Origin: ATX-6F1 sp943369485 | GTDB taxonomy: Bacteria; Cyanobacteriota; Cyanobacteriia; PCC-6307; Cyanobiaceae | NCBI GenBank assembly: GCA_943369485.1 | Contig: CALRNH020000010.1 | Span: 62,001-126,000 of the forward strand | Length of the DNA stretch: 64,000 bases | Reading direction: 5' to 3' | Shown here: positions 41,822 to 50,076 of the stretch, piece after piece | Numbering within the stretch: the stretch's first letter is position 1 | How the letters are laid out: every line of letters begins with the position of its first letter | Position numbers and translations under genes: made by a program | The notes under the pieces: model-generated | Databases searched by the model: none | What the model saw: the letters and a program-made list of their open reading frames with translations, nothing else | Told to the model about the DNA's origin: nothing

Positions 41822-42601
41822 ATGCCTTGGCAGCTTTTGCCGCTGCTACCCCTGGGCATCCTGGCGGGTCTGCTCTCAGGGGTGCTGGGCATCGGCGGCG
41901 GCCTGGTGTTTTCGCCGCTGCTGCTTCTGCTGGGCCTGGATCCCCACCAGGCCATGGCCACCAGCACCCTGGCCATCGTCCCCACCACCCTGGCCGGCAC
42001 CTGGGCCCATCTGCGCAGCCGCAGCCTTCCCCTGGGGCCGGGAATCGCGATCGGCGCTGGCGCCGTGGTCACCGGGGTGCTGTTCAGCCAAGTGGGCCGC
42101 GTGCTCAACGGCTGGCAACTGCTGGCCCTGCAGGCGCTGATGTACCTGGTGGTGGCGTTCTCGATCCAGTCGAAGGAGTCGCGGCCTGAAGCGGCCCAGC
42201 TTCACCACCTCACCCAGGGGGTTCCACCCCTGTGGGGCCTGGGGGCGGTGGGACTGGTGGCGGGGATCGCCGGGGGAATGCTGGGGGTGGGCGGCGGTCT
42301 GGTGATGGTGCCGCTGATGGTGCGGGGGCTGAAGCTGCCGATCCATCTGGCGATCCGCCTCAGCACCCTGGCCGTGTTCTGCTCGTCCACCGCCGCCTCA
42401 CCCGCCTTCCTGGCCGATGGCCGGGGTGAACTGGCCACGGCCCTGCTGCTGGGGGGGATGGCCGCGGTTGGTTCCCAGTGGTCAGCCTCCCGGCTCAACC
42501 GTGTCAGTGAGGGGCGGCTGGTGTGGATGCTGCGGCTGGTGGCGATCAGCCTGGCGCTGGACAGCTGCCGAAGAGCCACGACTCTGTTGCTGGCCGGTTG
42601 A
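41822..42601 (+). CDS. TauE/SafE-family membrane transporter
   Basis: A 259-residue integral membrane protein with eight predicted helices in two homologous halves, each with the family's glycine motif: GLLSGVLGIGGGLVFSPLLL near residue 15-35 and GIAGGMLGVGGGLVMVPLMV near 150-170. TauE/SafE proteins export sulphonates, sulphite or related anions; this one's substrate is not known. ATG 41822 (MPWQLLPLLPLG) is preferred over upstream starts that would overlap the ligase gene. Confidence 0.87.
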   Translation: MPWQLLPLLPLGILAGLLSGVLGIGGGLVFSPLLLLLGLDPHQAMATSTLAIVPTTLAGTWAHLRSRSLPLGPGIAIGAGAVVTGVLFSQVGRVLNGWQLLALQALMYLVVAFSIQSKESRPEAAQLHHLTQGVPPLWGLGAVGLVAGIAGGMLGVGGGLVMVPLMVRGLKLPIHLAIRLSTLAVFCSSTAASPAFLADGRGELATALLLGGMAAVGSQWSASRLNRVSEGRLVWMLRLVAISLALDSCRRATTLLLAG

Positions 42602-42611
42602 AGCCTTCGGA

Positions 42612-43112
42612 TTAAGGGTTAAGGGTCGACACGTCCAGGGGCTTCCAGAACTCCTGATCCAGCTCGTACCCGAGCACGGCGGCCATCTGGGCCAGGTTCG
42701 CCCGAGTGGCGATCCCCTGGCGTGCACCCCAGCCCTCAAGTTGAAACAGCCGGTGGGTGATCCAGAGCTCCAGACTCTCTGGGGCGAAGCGCAACCCCTC
42801 GCTGGGACTGAAGCCGTGGGGCAGCAGCATCGCCACATGGCGGGCCAGCTGGCCGCCGCCACGCTCCAGCACAAGGGGCAACCAGGGATAAAGGGCATCC
42901 GCCCGCAGGCTCCAGAGCCTCAACTCAGGAATCTCGGAGCGTTCCCGCGGATCGCCCTCCTGCAGGGGCCAATCGAATTGAAGTTCCAGCACCGGTCCGA
43001 GGGCCAGCAACTCCGCCGCCCCCAGCGCTGCCCAGGGGGCCAGCGGAGCCAGATCAAGGCTCCGGATCACCACGGGATCGAGCTTGATCAAGGTGGGAGG
43101 GGCAAGCGGCAA
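42612..43112 (-). CDS. CRR6-like NDH-1 assembly factor
   Basis: About 166 residues resembling the CRR6 family (chlororespiratory reduction 6), needed for maturation of NdhI in the NDH-1 complex of plastids and cyanobacteria. Recognised segments are DPRERSEIPELRLWSLRADA, YPWLPLVLERGGG, LLPHGFSPSEGLRFAPESLE and NLAQMAAVLGYELDQEFWKP. The start is not clear: no ATG lies between the family region and psaM, so TTG at 43112 or 43091 are candidates. The frame remains open to 43337, but that would run through psaM. NDH-1 genes for CO2 uptake lie 9 kb downstream. Confidence 0.75.
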   Translation of the reverse strand: MPLAPPTLIKLDPVVIRSLDLAPLAPWAALGAAELLALGPVLELQFDWPLQEGDPRERSEIPELRLWSLRADALYPWLPLVLERGGGQLARHVAMLLPHGFSPSEGLRFAPESLELWITHRLFQLEGWGARQGIATRANLAQMAAVLGYELDQEFWKPLDVSTLNP

Positions 43113-43222
43113 AGTCAGGGGCTCATCGGCGCGAGCGGACCCTAAGGGGCCTCGAGCGGGGATGGCGGTCGAGCGATCAAGCGTCGAGCCATCAAGAGCT
43201 GTGACAGCAACAGCCCTGGGGA

Positions 43223-43250
43223 TGACCTTTCCGCTCACAGCCAGGACAAT
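43223..43250 (+). promoter_or_regulatory. Candidate sigma70-type promoter of psaM
   Basis: TGACCT (43223-43228) and GACAAT (43245-43250) are separated by 16 nt and would start transcription about 25 nt before the psaM ATG. The -10 matches consensus at four of six positions. Placement is sensible, but the elements are short and unsupported by data. Confidence 0.3.
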
Positions 43251-43280
43251 GGCCAGGACAAAGTCGAATCGCCAAGGGTC

Positions 43281-43385
43281 ATGATCTCTCCTATCACCCA
43301 GGCCGAAGTTCTGATTGCCCTCGTGGTGGCCGCCCATGCCGGCGTGCTCGCCGTGCGCCTGGCCGTGAGTCTTTACAAGGCCTGA
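43281..43385 (+). CDS. psaM: Photosystem I subunit XII (PsaM)
   Basis: A 34-residue single-helix thylakoid protein. The sequence MISPITQAEVLIALVVAA then HAGVLAVRLAVSLYKA has the PsaM signature: a short polar start, one membrane helix, and the (F/V)RLxxxLY end found in PsaM of other cyanobacteria. PsaM contacts PsaB and supports photosystem I trimers (family knowledge). It is too short for standard gene callers. It lies between the divergent CRR6-like gene and a membrane-protein gene, about 670 bp upstream of por. Confidence 0.88.
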   Translation: MISPITQAEVLIALVVAAHAGVLAVRLAVSLYKA

Positions 43386-43442
43386 TCAGCGGAACAATCG
43401 GCTCGAATCCCTTGGCATGGCGATCGGCCTCTGCTACAAGCA

Positions 43443-44021
43443 GTGTCGATCGGAGACCCAGCGTTGACCAGCTCACCCGTTCACGCCGCGAGCCGCTCAT
43501 CCCAGCGCCCCAAAGGGCGACGCCAGGCATCCCGTCAGGAGTCCACCAGGGCGTCGAGCCCAAAGGCGATGCCGTGGCAGTCGGTGCCGCTTCAGTCGGT
43601 GCCGGCCTTGGCGGACGCGGCCCTCAGCCCCCAGGCGGCGGGAGATCGACTGGCCACTTCAGGCCTTTCCAGCGAGCGCCGGGAACTGCTCTGCAGTGTG
43701 ATCGGATTGTCCGTGAAGCTGGGGCTGTCCTGTGTGGTGGCCGTCAGCCTGTTCCGTATCGCCGGCGCTTACCAGGAACGGCTGGATCGCAACGGTGAGC
43801 TCTCCGCCATCCTCGACATCGAGAACGCCAAACTCACCAAGGCCGAAGAACGTTTCGACAGCCTGTTTGCCACCAACGGTGAACAGCGCCTGATCGGTGA
43901 GCAGAACCAGTGGATCGCCCCCAACCGTCTGCGGGTGGTCTGGCAACAACCCCAGGAGAGCGCATTTCCTTCTGTTGAGCACGTTCCCGTCCAGTCCGGG
44001 AAGGCCACCCTGCGTCCGTAG
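43443..44021 (+). CDS. Conserved membrane protein upstream of por
   Basis: A cyanobacterial protein with one membrane helix (IGLSVKLGLSCVVAVSLFRI) followed by a coiled-coil-like stretch (YQERLDRNGELSAILDIENA) and a C-terminal segment EQNQWIAPNRLRVVWQQP. The function is unknown; its position between psaM and por suggests a photosynthetic membrane role, which is inference. GTG 43443 opens the frame, but ATG 43569 (MPWQSVPLQ) avoids a Ser/Arg-rich leader and may be the true start, giving about 150 residues. Confidence 0.7.
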   Translation: MSIGDPALTSSPVHAASRSSQRPKGRRQASRQESTRASSPKAMPWQSVPLQSVPALADAALSPQAAGDRLATSGLSSERRELLCSVIGLSVKLGLSCVVAVSLFRIAGAYQERLDRNGELSAILDIENAKLTKAEERFDSLFATNGEQRLIGEQNQWIAPNRLRVVWQQPQESAFPSVEHVPVQSGKATLRP

Positions 44022-44050
44022 GTTGAGGCTCCCGTGACCGTCAGGTTGCC

Positions 44051-45142
44051 ATGTCCGCCGAGCCATCGACCAGCCCTTCCACGGCCGCAACCAGCGGCCG
44101 GGGCGATGCCGGCACCGTTCTGATCACAGGCACCACCTCAGGGGTGGGCCTCAATGCCGTGAAGGCTCTGGTGGATCGGGGCTGGACCGTGGTCACCGCC
44201 AACCGCGACCCGGTCCGTGCGGCAGCGGCGGCCACCTCCCTGGGCATCCCCTGCGATCATCTGCATCACCTGCGCATCGACCTGGGCGACCTCAACAGCG
44301 TGCGCGTGGGAGTCGAGGCCCTGGTGGATTCCCTTGGCTTTCCCATTGACGCCCTGGTGATCAACGCGGCGATCTACAAGCCCCAGCTCAAGGAGGCGGA
44401 GCGATCACCCCAGGGCTATGAGATCTCGATGGCCACCAATCACTTCGGCCATTTCCTGCTCATTCAGATGTTGCTTGGTGATCTCCAACGCTCGAAGCAC
44501 CCTTCGAGGCGGGTGGTGATCCTGGGCACCGTAACCGCCAACTCCAAGGAGCTCGGAGGAAAGATCCCCATCCCAGCGCCCGCCGATCTGGGCGATCTCT
44601 CCGGCTTCGAAAAAGGCTTCAAGGCGCCGATCGCGATGGCCAGCGGCTTGCCCTTCAAGCCCGGCAAGGCCTACAAGGACAGCAAACTCTGCAACATGAT
44701 CACCACCCAGGAATTGCACCGCCGGCTGCACGGCTCCACCGGAATTGTGTTCAGTTCGCTTTACCCCGGCTGCGTCGCCGACACGCCATTGTTCCGCAAC
44801 ACGCCACGGCTGTTCCAGAAGATCTTTCCCTGGTTTCAGAAGAACATCACCGGCGGCTACATCACCCAGGCCCTGGCCGGGGAGCGGGTGGCCCAGGTGG
44901 TGGCTGATCCCGAGTTCGCCGTATCTGGAGCCCACTGGAGCTGGGGCAATCGCCAGAGGAAGGGGGGCAAGCAGTTCCTTCAGGAGCTCTCTGAAAAAGC
45001 CAGCGACCCGAGCACCGCCCGGCGCACCTGGGATCTTTCGATGAAACTGGTGGGCTGGCCTGAGCCAACCCCTTCCTTGGCTTTCCCCTTGGGAGAATCA
45101 GTCGAAACCAAGCAGGTCGAAGATGTCGCGGTCCTTCAATGA
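44051..45142 (+). CDS. por: Light-dependent NADPH-protochlorophyllide oxidoreductase
   Basis: Light-driven SDR enzyme that reduces protochlorophyllide to chlorophyllide. GTVLITGTTSGVGLNAVKAL binds NADPH, VINAAIYKPQLKEAERSPQG is the LPOR-specific region, and YKDSKLCNMITTQELHRRL contains the catalytic Tyr and Lys and a conserved Cys. The 363-residue length includes an extended C-terminus. It converges on chlL, the ATPase of the light-independent enzyme for the same reaction, and their last 45 bp overlap. Confidence 0.96.
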   Translation: MSAEPSTSPSTAATSGRGDAGTVLITGTTSGVGLNAVKALVDRGWTVVTANRDPVRAAAAATSLGIPCDHLHHLRIDLGDLNSVRVGVEALVDSLGFPIDALVINAAIYKPQLKEAERSPQGYEISMATNHFGHFLLIQMLLGDLQRSKHPSRRVVILGTVTANSKELGGKIPIPAPADLGDLSGFEKGFKAPIAMASGLPFKPGKAYKDSKLCNMITTQELHRRLHGSTGIVFSSLYPGCVADTPLFRNTPRLFQKIFPWFQKNITGGYITQALAGERVAQVVADPEFAVSGAHWSWGNRQRKGGKQFLQELSEKASDPSTARRTWDLSMKLVGWPEPTPSLAFPLGESVETKQVEDVAVLQ

Positions 45143-46012
45143 TTCAGCCTCCAGCGGCTCGACATCGTTGAGCATCTTGCTGGCCAGGCTCAGGTATTCC
45201 TGCTGAACCGCATCCACCTCCGGGCTGCTTTCCATTTCGAAGATCGTGCATTTCTTCAGCCGTGAACGGCGGATGGCGTCGACGGTCTTGAAGTGGGCCA
45301 TGGTGCGCAGGCCGGTGCGCTCGTTGAACTTGTCAATCTGATCGGTCTCCTCGGAGCGGTTGGCGATCACACCACCAAGACGCACCTTGTAGTTCTTGGC
45401 CTTGGCGTTGATGGCCTGCATGATCCGATTCATCGCAAAGATCGAATCGAAATCGTTGGCGGTCACGATCAGGCAGTAGTTGGCGTGCTGCAGCGGAGCG
45501 GCGAAGCCACCGCAGACCACATCGCCCAGCACATCGAAGATCACCACATCGGTGTCTTCCAGCAGATGGTGTTCCTTGAGCAGCTTCACCGTCTGCCCGG
45601 TGACGTAGCCGCCGCAGCCGGTGCCGGCGGGCGGGCCCCCGGATTCCACGCACATCACCCCGTTGAAGCCCTCGAACACGAAATCTTCAGGCCGCAGTTC
45701 CTCGGTGTGAAAGTCGACGGTTTCAAGGATGTCGATCACCGTGGGCACCATCTTCTTGGTGAGGGTGAAGGTGGAATCGTGCTTGGGATCGCAGCCGATC
45801 TGGAGCACCCGTTTGCCCAGCTTCGAGAAAGCTGCGGAAAGGTTCGACGAAGTGGTGGATTTGCCAATGCCACCCTTGCCGTAGACGGCGATCACCAGAG
45901 CGCCTTCCTCAATCGCCATGCCCGGCTCCTGATGCACCTGCAAGCTGCCTTCGCCATCTTCACGGGGATTGCTGGCGCCCGTGGTCGCAGGAGGAATGAG
46001 TGTGGAGGTCAT
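45098..46012 (-). CDS. chlL: Light-independent protochlorophyllide reductase, iron-sulphur ATPase subunit
   Basis: NifH-like homodimer that hydrolyses ATP and passes electrons to ChlN/ChlB. Of 304 residues, the P-loop VYGKGGIGKSTTSSNLSAAF lies at ~43-62, and cluster-ligating cysteines are in GPPAGTGCGGYVTGQTV and LGDVVCGGFAAPLQ. The first ~32 residues are a variable leader. It is the last gene of the leftward chlN-chlB-chlL order, 126 bp after chlB. A perfect GCCGG-TCAA-CCGGC hairpin lies in its 5' leader at 46036-46049. Confidence 0.96.
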   Translation of the reverse strand: MTSTLIPPATTGASNPREDGEGSLQVHQEPGMAIEEGALVIAVYGKGGIGKSTTSSNLSAAFSKLGKRVLQIGCDPKHDSTFTLTKKMVPTVIDILETVDFHTEELRPEDFVFEGFNGVMCVESGGPPAGTGCGGYVTGQTVKLLKEHHLLEDTDVVIFDVLGDVVCGGFAAPLQHANYCLIVTANDFDSIFAMNRIMQAINAKAKNYKVRLGGVIANRSEETDQIDKFNERTGLRTMAHFKTVDAIRRSRLKKCTIFEMESSPEVDAVQQEYLSLASKMLNDVEPLEAESLKDRDIFDLLGFD

Positions 46013-46035
46013 GGGGTAACGAATGGGGAAGGAAG

Positions 46036-46049
46036 GCCGGTCAACCGGC
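46036..46049 (-). promoter_or_regulatory. Short hairpin in the chlL leader
   Basis: A perfect 5-bp GC-only stem (GCCGG/CCGGC) with a 4-nt loop, 24-37 nt upstream of the chlL ATG. It could pause processing or protect the chlL segment of a longer chlN-chlB-chlL message. Chance occurrence is not negligible at this GC content. Confidence 0.3.
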
Positions 46050-46137
46050 GGATCACTCCTAAGGGACCAGCCTGATCAAGTCAGATCGCGGTTGTCGCTT
46101 GAACAAGCAAACCGAAACATCAGGAGTGCCTGAGGCC

Positions 46138-47805
46138 TCAGCGGCTGAAGTGGGCCTTGGCGTCGTAAAGGGTTTCGGCATCGATCAGCGCCAACCCCCG
46201 CTCCCTGGCAAAGGCTTCTGTGTTTTTGCGGACTTTGCCCCGCACGAAGAAGGGAATCTTCGCCAGTTCCGCATCTCCGTCCTGGGTCCAGGTGGGCTCT
46301 CCGGGCAACGGGGAAGGCTCCTGGATCGGCAGGGCCGTGACTGTGGAGGTCTCCGTGGTGACCACAGCCACGGCGGTCTCCACAGGGGGAACCTGCTCGG
46401 CCACGGGGGCCATTGATGGGGCCCCATCCCCCAGGTGGCTGCGGTGGCCGTCCACGAACTCGAAGTCGTGGCGGAACATCCCGATCAGATGCTCCTCAAG
46501 CCCCATCATCAGCGGGTGCACCCAGGAATCGAAGATCACGTTGGCCCCCTCCCAGCCCATCTGGGGGGCGTAGCGGGCCGGCACGTCCTGCACGTGCAGC
46601 GGAGCGCTGATCACCGCGCAGGGCAGACCGAGCCGCTTGGCACTGTGGCGCTCCATCTGGGTGCCGAGCACCAACTCGGCGGCCGCCTCACCCATGGCCT
46701 TCTCCACCGCCAGATAGTCGTCGGTGATCAGGGCCTCCAGGCCGAGTTCGGCGGCGGCGGCCCGCACCTCCCGGGCCTGCTCGCGGCTGTAGCTGCCCAG
46801 CCCCACCACCTTGAAGCCGAGTTCCCGCGAAGCGATCCGGGCGGCGGCGATGGCATGGGTGGCATCGGCGAAGATGAACACCCGCTTGCCGGTGAGGTAG
46901 GTGGAATCGACGGAACGGGAGTACCAAGGCAGTCGGGATCGGCGCTCGGCCTCACTCGGCTGGCCTTCGGTTGTCTGGAGCTCTACCGGAAGTTCAAGAT
47001 CGAGAACGGCATGCAGTTCCCGCAGGAAGTCAGCGGTGGCACCGATACCGATCGGCACCGTGCGCACCACCGGCAGGCCGAAGCTGCGCTCCAGCCAGCT
47101 GCACGCCGGCCCCGCCACCTCCGGGTAGAGGCAGACATTGGCATCGGCGCTGGAAAGTCGGAGCAGATCCGCGGGCCGGGCACCCAGTGGCGCCACCACA
47201 GCCACATCGATGCCGTGCTCCCCCAGCAGACGTGTGATCTCAAGCACGTCATCGCGGCAACGGAAACCCAACAGGCTGGGACCGAGCAGGTTGACCCGGG
47301 GACGTCGGCCCTCCGCACGCCAACGGGAGGGGGAGGGTTTGGGGGTGCCCGGCGGTGGCAGCTGGTCCTTGAGCAGGGTGCGCACCAGCTGGTAGAAGGT
47401 CTCGGCCGCCCCCCAGTTCTCCTTCTTGGAGTACGCCGGCAATTCCAGACTCACCATCGGCACTCCCAGGTCCATGCCGGCGGCCAGAGCGCCGGGCTGG
47501 TCCTGGATCAGCTCAGCGGTGCAGCTCTCGCCCACCAGCAGCGCTTCAGGGCGGAAACGGGCCACCGCATCCCGGATCGAGCGTTGCACCAGCTCGGCCG
47601 TGTCGCCACCCAGGTCGCGGGCCTGGAAGGTGGTGTAGGTGACGGGAGGCCGCCGTCCCCGCCGCTCGATCATGGTGAACAGCAGATCGGCGTAGGTGTC
47701 GCCCTGGGGGGCATGCAGCACGTAGTGCACCCCCTCCATCGAGGTGGCGATGCGCATCGCGCCCACGTGCGGGGGGCCTTCGTAGGTCCAGAGGGTCAGT
47801 TCCAT
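46138..47805 (-). CDS. chlB: Light-independent protochlorophyllide reductase subunit B
   Basis: NifK-like subunit that, with ChlN, forms the catalytic component reducing protochlorophyllide in the dark. ATG 47805 gives MELTLWTYEGPPHVGAMRIA, the family start, with its Asp/Cys region near LLVGESCTAELIQDQPGA. The 555-residue length includes a Pro/Val-rich linker and a C-terminal ~50-residue domain (DAELAKIPFFVRGKVRKNTE to YDAKAHFSR) resembling the conserved ChlB tail. It starts 7 nt after chlN stops. Confidence 0.95.
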   Translation of the reverse strand: MELTLWTYEGPPHVGAMRIATSMEGVHYVLHAPQGDTYADLLFTMIERRGRRPPVTYTTFQARDLGGDTAELVQRSIRDAVARFRPEALLVGESCTAELIQDQPGALAAGMDLGVPMVSLELPAYSKKENWGAAETFYQLVRTLLKDQLPPPGTPKPSPSRWRAEGRRPRVNLLGPSLLGFRCRDDVLEITRLLGEHGIDVAVVAPLGARPADLLRLSSADANVCLYPEVAGPACSWLERSFGLPVVRTVPIGIGATADFLRELHAVLDLELPVELQTTEGQPSEAERRSRLPWYSRSVDSTYLTGKRVFIFADATHAIAAARIASRELGFKVVGLGSYSREQAREVRAAAAELGLEALITDDYLAVEKAMGEAAAELVLGTQMERHSAKRLGLPCAVISAPLHVQDVPARYAPQMGWEGANVIFDSWVHPLMMGLEEHLIGMFRHDFEFVDGHRSHLGDGAPSMAPVAEQVPPVETAVAVVTTETSTVTALPIQEPSPLPGEPTWTQDGDAELAKIPFFVRGKVRKNTEAFARERGLALIDAETLYDAKAHFSR

Positions 47806-47812
47806 GGGGTTC

Positions 47813-49075
47813 TCAGGAGAGCTGCAGAAGGGCCCGGCGCCGCAGGGGCCGCGCGAAGAGTTCGGCCAGGTCACCGGCCTGGTCGCAGCCGTGGATCGGG
47901 CTGAACACCAGTTCGATCGACCACTTGGTGGCGATGCCTTCGGCCTCGAGAGGATTCGCCAGCCCCAGACCGCAGAGCACCAGATCGGGACGCTCGGCCC
48001 GTACCCGCTCCAGCTGCCGATCGACGTCCTGCCCCTCGCTGAGTTGGGTGCCGGCGGGAAGCAGGGCCAGATCGGCGGCCATCAGCAGGCGGTCGAGGTA
48101 GGGGGTTCCGACCTCGACCAGCTCCATGCCGCATTCCCGACTGAGAAAGCGGGCCAGGGGGATCTCCATCTGGGAGTCCGGCAGCAGAAACAATCGCTTG
48201 CCCGCCAGCACCTTCCGATGGGGCTCGAGGGCCAAGCGGCCCCGCTCCACCAGGGGATCGAGCACCTCGGCGACCCGGGCGGAAGGCGCTCCGAAAGCCT
48301 TGGCGGCCTCCGCCATCCAGTCGCGGCTGCCCTCCACACCGAAGGGATAGGGCGCCTGCAGCAGGGTCGCTCCCCGGTGCTGCAGGGCCCGGGCCGTGGC
48401 GCTCAGGAAGGGCTGGGCCAGCAGCACTCGGGTTCCCTTGCCCACGGGCGGCAGCTCGGTGGAACGCCGCGGCGGCAGGCTGCGAACCGAGCTGATGCCC
48501 ATCCGCTCGAAGATGAGCCGGAAGCGATCCTCCACCGCATCGGCCAGGGTGCCGACGATCAGCAGCTGCTCCTCGTCGCTGCTGCCCATCAGGGGCAGCA
48601 TCGCCAGCAGGGCGTTGTCTTCCCCCTGGGTGAAGGTGGTCTCGATGCCGCTGCCGGAGTAGTTCAGAACCCTCACCCGGCCCAGCAACTGGGCGGAGAG
48701 TCGTTCGGCCGCCTTGGCCAGATCGAGCTTGATCACCTCACTGGGGCAGGAGCCAACCAGGAAGAGGGTGCGGATCTCGGGCCGGCGTTCCAGGAGATCC
48801 TTCACCAGACGATCGAGTTCATCGTTGGCATCCGCCAGGCCCGCCAGGTCGCGCTCGCCCAGGATCGCCGTGCCGAAACGTGGTTCAGCGAAGATCATCA
48901 CGCCGGCGGCCGACTGGATCAGGTGGGCACAGGTGCGGGAGCCAACCACGAGAAAGAAGGCGTCGGGCATGCGGCGGTGCAGCCAGACGATGGAGGTGAG
49001 GCCGCAGAACACTTCCCGCTGGCCGCTCTCCTTAAGCATCTCGGGTGGCGTCAGCTGAGCCGGCGACACGCTCAT
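47813..49075 (-). CDS. chlN: Light-independent protochlorophyllide reductase subunit N
   Basis: NifD-like partner of ChlB; the heterotetramer binds protochlorophyllide and a 4Fe-4S cluster. In the 420-residue product from ATG 49075 (MSVSPAQLTPP), cluster cysteines are in REVFCGLTSIVWLH, VVGSRTCAHLIQSAAG and FLVGSCPSEVIKLDLA. LNYSGSGIETTFTQGED is another strongly conserved stretch. A 79-bp gap separates it from the preceding DUF2062 gene on the same strand, so it may have its own promoter or be read through. Confidence 0.95.
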   Translation of the reverse strand: MSVSPAQLTPPEMLKESGQREVFCGLTSIVWLHRRMPDAFFLVVGSRTCAHLIQSAAGVMIFAEPRFGTAILGERDLAGLADANDELDRLVKDLLERRPEIRTLFLVGSCPSEVIKLDLAKAAERLSAQLLGRVRVLNYSGSGIETTFTQGEDNALLAMLPLMGSSDEEQLLIVGTLADAVEDRFRLIFERMGISSVRSLPPRRSTELPPVGKGTRVLLAQPFLSATARALQHRGATLLQAPYPFGVEGSRDWMAEAAKAFGAPSARVAEVLDPLVERGRLALEPHRKVLAGKRLFLLPDSQMEIPLARFLSRECGMELVEVGTPYLDRLLMAADLALLPAGTQLSEGQDVDRQLERVRAERPDLVLCGLGLANPLEAEGIATKWSIELVFSPIHGCDQAGDLAELFARPLRRRALLQLS

Positions 49076-49154
49076 CGGCGTGACCTTTGGTGGGGGAGAG
49101 ACCGTCCACAACGAAGGGAGGGCTGGGCCATTCGGTTCAAGGTTGTCATCGGGA

Positions 49155-49667
49155 TCAGTTGAGCGAATTTATAGCGACGGAGGCATGCTGCCGTTCCTTG
49201 TGCTGCAGCCAACGCCAGAACAGCCCACTGCAGACCAGAGCTGTCACCAGGCCCACCAGGGTGGAGCCGAGCATCAGGCGGCTGGTCAAGGACCAGCCCA
49301 GGGACATCGGATCCGGGTGGGAGAGGATGTCAGCCCCGGGCCAGGCAGGCCCGGGCCCGAGCAACAGGCTGCCCACCTGAAAATTGAGGTAGTAGATCGG
49401 CAGCGAGGTGAACGGGTTGCTGACCCAGGTGCCCGCCGCCGCCAGCAGATGGTTTCCGCGCACCAGGCTGGCCAGGCCAACGCCGAGCACGGTCTGCAGA
49501 CCGAAGAAGGGAAAACAACCGATGAAGACCCCAGCCGCCAGGCCGCGGGTGCGCTGGCCACGGCTGCCCTCCTGACGCCATAGCCAGAGAAGCAGTCGCC
49601 TGGCCTTCCAAAGCCAGACGTTGGCGGGCAGATGCCGCCTGAAGCGTGAGCGGCGCCGTGCTCTCAT
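49155..49667 (-). CDS. DUF2062 membrane protein
   Basis: A 170-residue protein of the DUF2062 family with three hydrophobic helices. RGLAAGVFIGCFPFFGLQTV (residues ~41-60) and AGTWVSNPFTSLPIYYLNF (~78-96) are the recognisable family motifs. The N-terminus is strongly basic (MRARRRSRFRRH), consistent with a cytoplasmic start. Function unknown. Its start overlaps the fasciclin stop by 4 nt, so the two are translationally coupled in the CO2-uptake gene string. Confidence 0.8.
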   Translation of the reverse strand: MRARRRSRFRRHLPANVWLWKARRLLLWLWRQEGSRGQRTRGLAAGVFIGCFPFFGLQTVLGVGLASLVRGNHLLAAAGTWVSNPFTSLPIYYLNFQVGSLLLGPGPAWPGADILSHPDPMSLGWSLTSRLMLGSTLVGLVTALVCSGLFWRWLQHKERQHASVAINSLN

Positions 49668-50065
49668 CCCGGGAGGATCACGCGGTCGATCACATGCACG
49701 ATGCCGTTGTCGCAGACGATATCGGCGGAAACCACCGTGGCGTTCTTGACTTCGAAGGGCTCAGCGCGGCGAATCGGCACAGGTGCGCCCTCGAGACTCT
49801 CCCACTCGGGCTGATCGATCAATTCCGCGCGGGTGTGCGCCCCTGAAAGGACGTGAAATTTCAAGATCCGAGCCAGTTGAGGCACGTTATCCACCAGTGT
49901 CTGAACCGTGCCTGGGGGCAGGGCGGCGAAGGCATCGTCGACGGGGGCGAACACCGTGAACGGACCGGGGCTCTCAAGCGCACCGGTGAGACCCGCCACC
50001 TCAACGGCGGTGAGCAGGGTGCCGAAGCAGCCGGCACCCTTGGCGGTTTCGATGATGTTGGCCAT
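49664..50065 (-). CDS. Fasciclin (FAS1)-domain protein without signal peptide
   Basis: A single 133-residue FAS1 domain. GCFGTLLTAVEVAGLTGALE, GPFTVFAPVDDAFAALPPGT (the FAPxDxAF motif), LKFHVLSGAHTRAELI and DNGIVHVIDRVILPG follow the standard order. FAS1 proteins usually act outside the cell or at surfaces, but no signal peptide is seen here (MANIIETAKGAG), so it is probably cytosolic. It sits 11 bp after chpX, which makes a role beside the NDH-1 CO2-uptake complex possible but unproven. Confidence 0.9.
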   Translation of the reverse strand: MANIIETAKGAGCFGTLLTAVEVAGLTGALESPGPFTVFAPVDDAFAALPPGTVQTLVDNVPQLARILKFHVLSGAHTRAELIDQPEWESLEGAPVPIRRAEPFEVKNATVVSADIVCDNGIVHVIDRVILPG

Positions 50066-50076
50066 GGGGAGATCTC

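Noticed and set aside
42612..43337. CRR6-like gene starting at 43337
   Set aside because: It would run antisense through all but the last codons of psaM, and the extra residues do not resemble the family; internal TTG starts are preferred.
43388..43425. tRNA T-arm-like GGCTCGAATCCC after psaM
   Set aside because: No matching acceptor, D or anticodon arms can be built upstream, where psaM lies.
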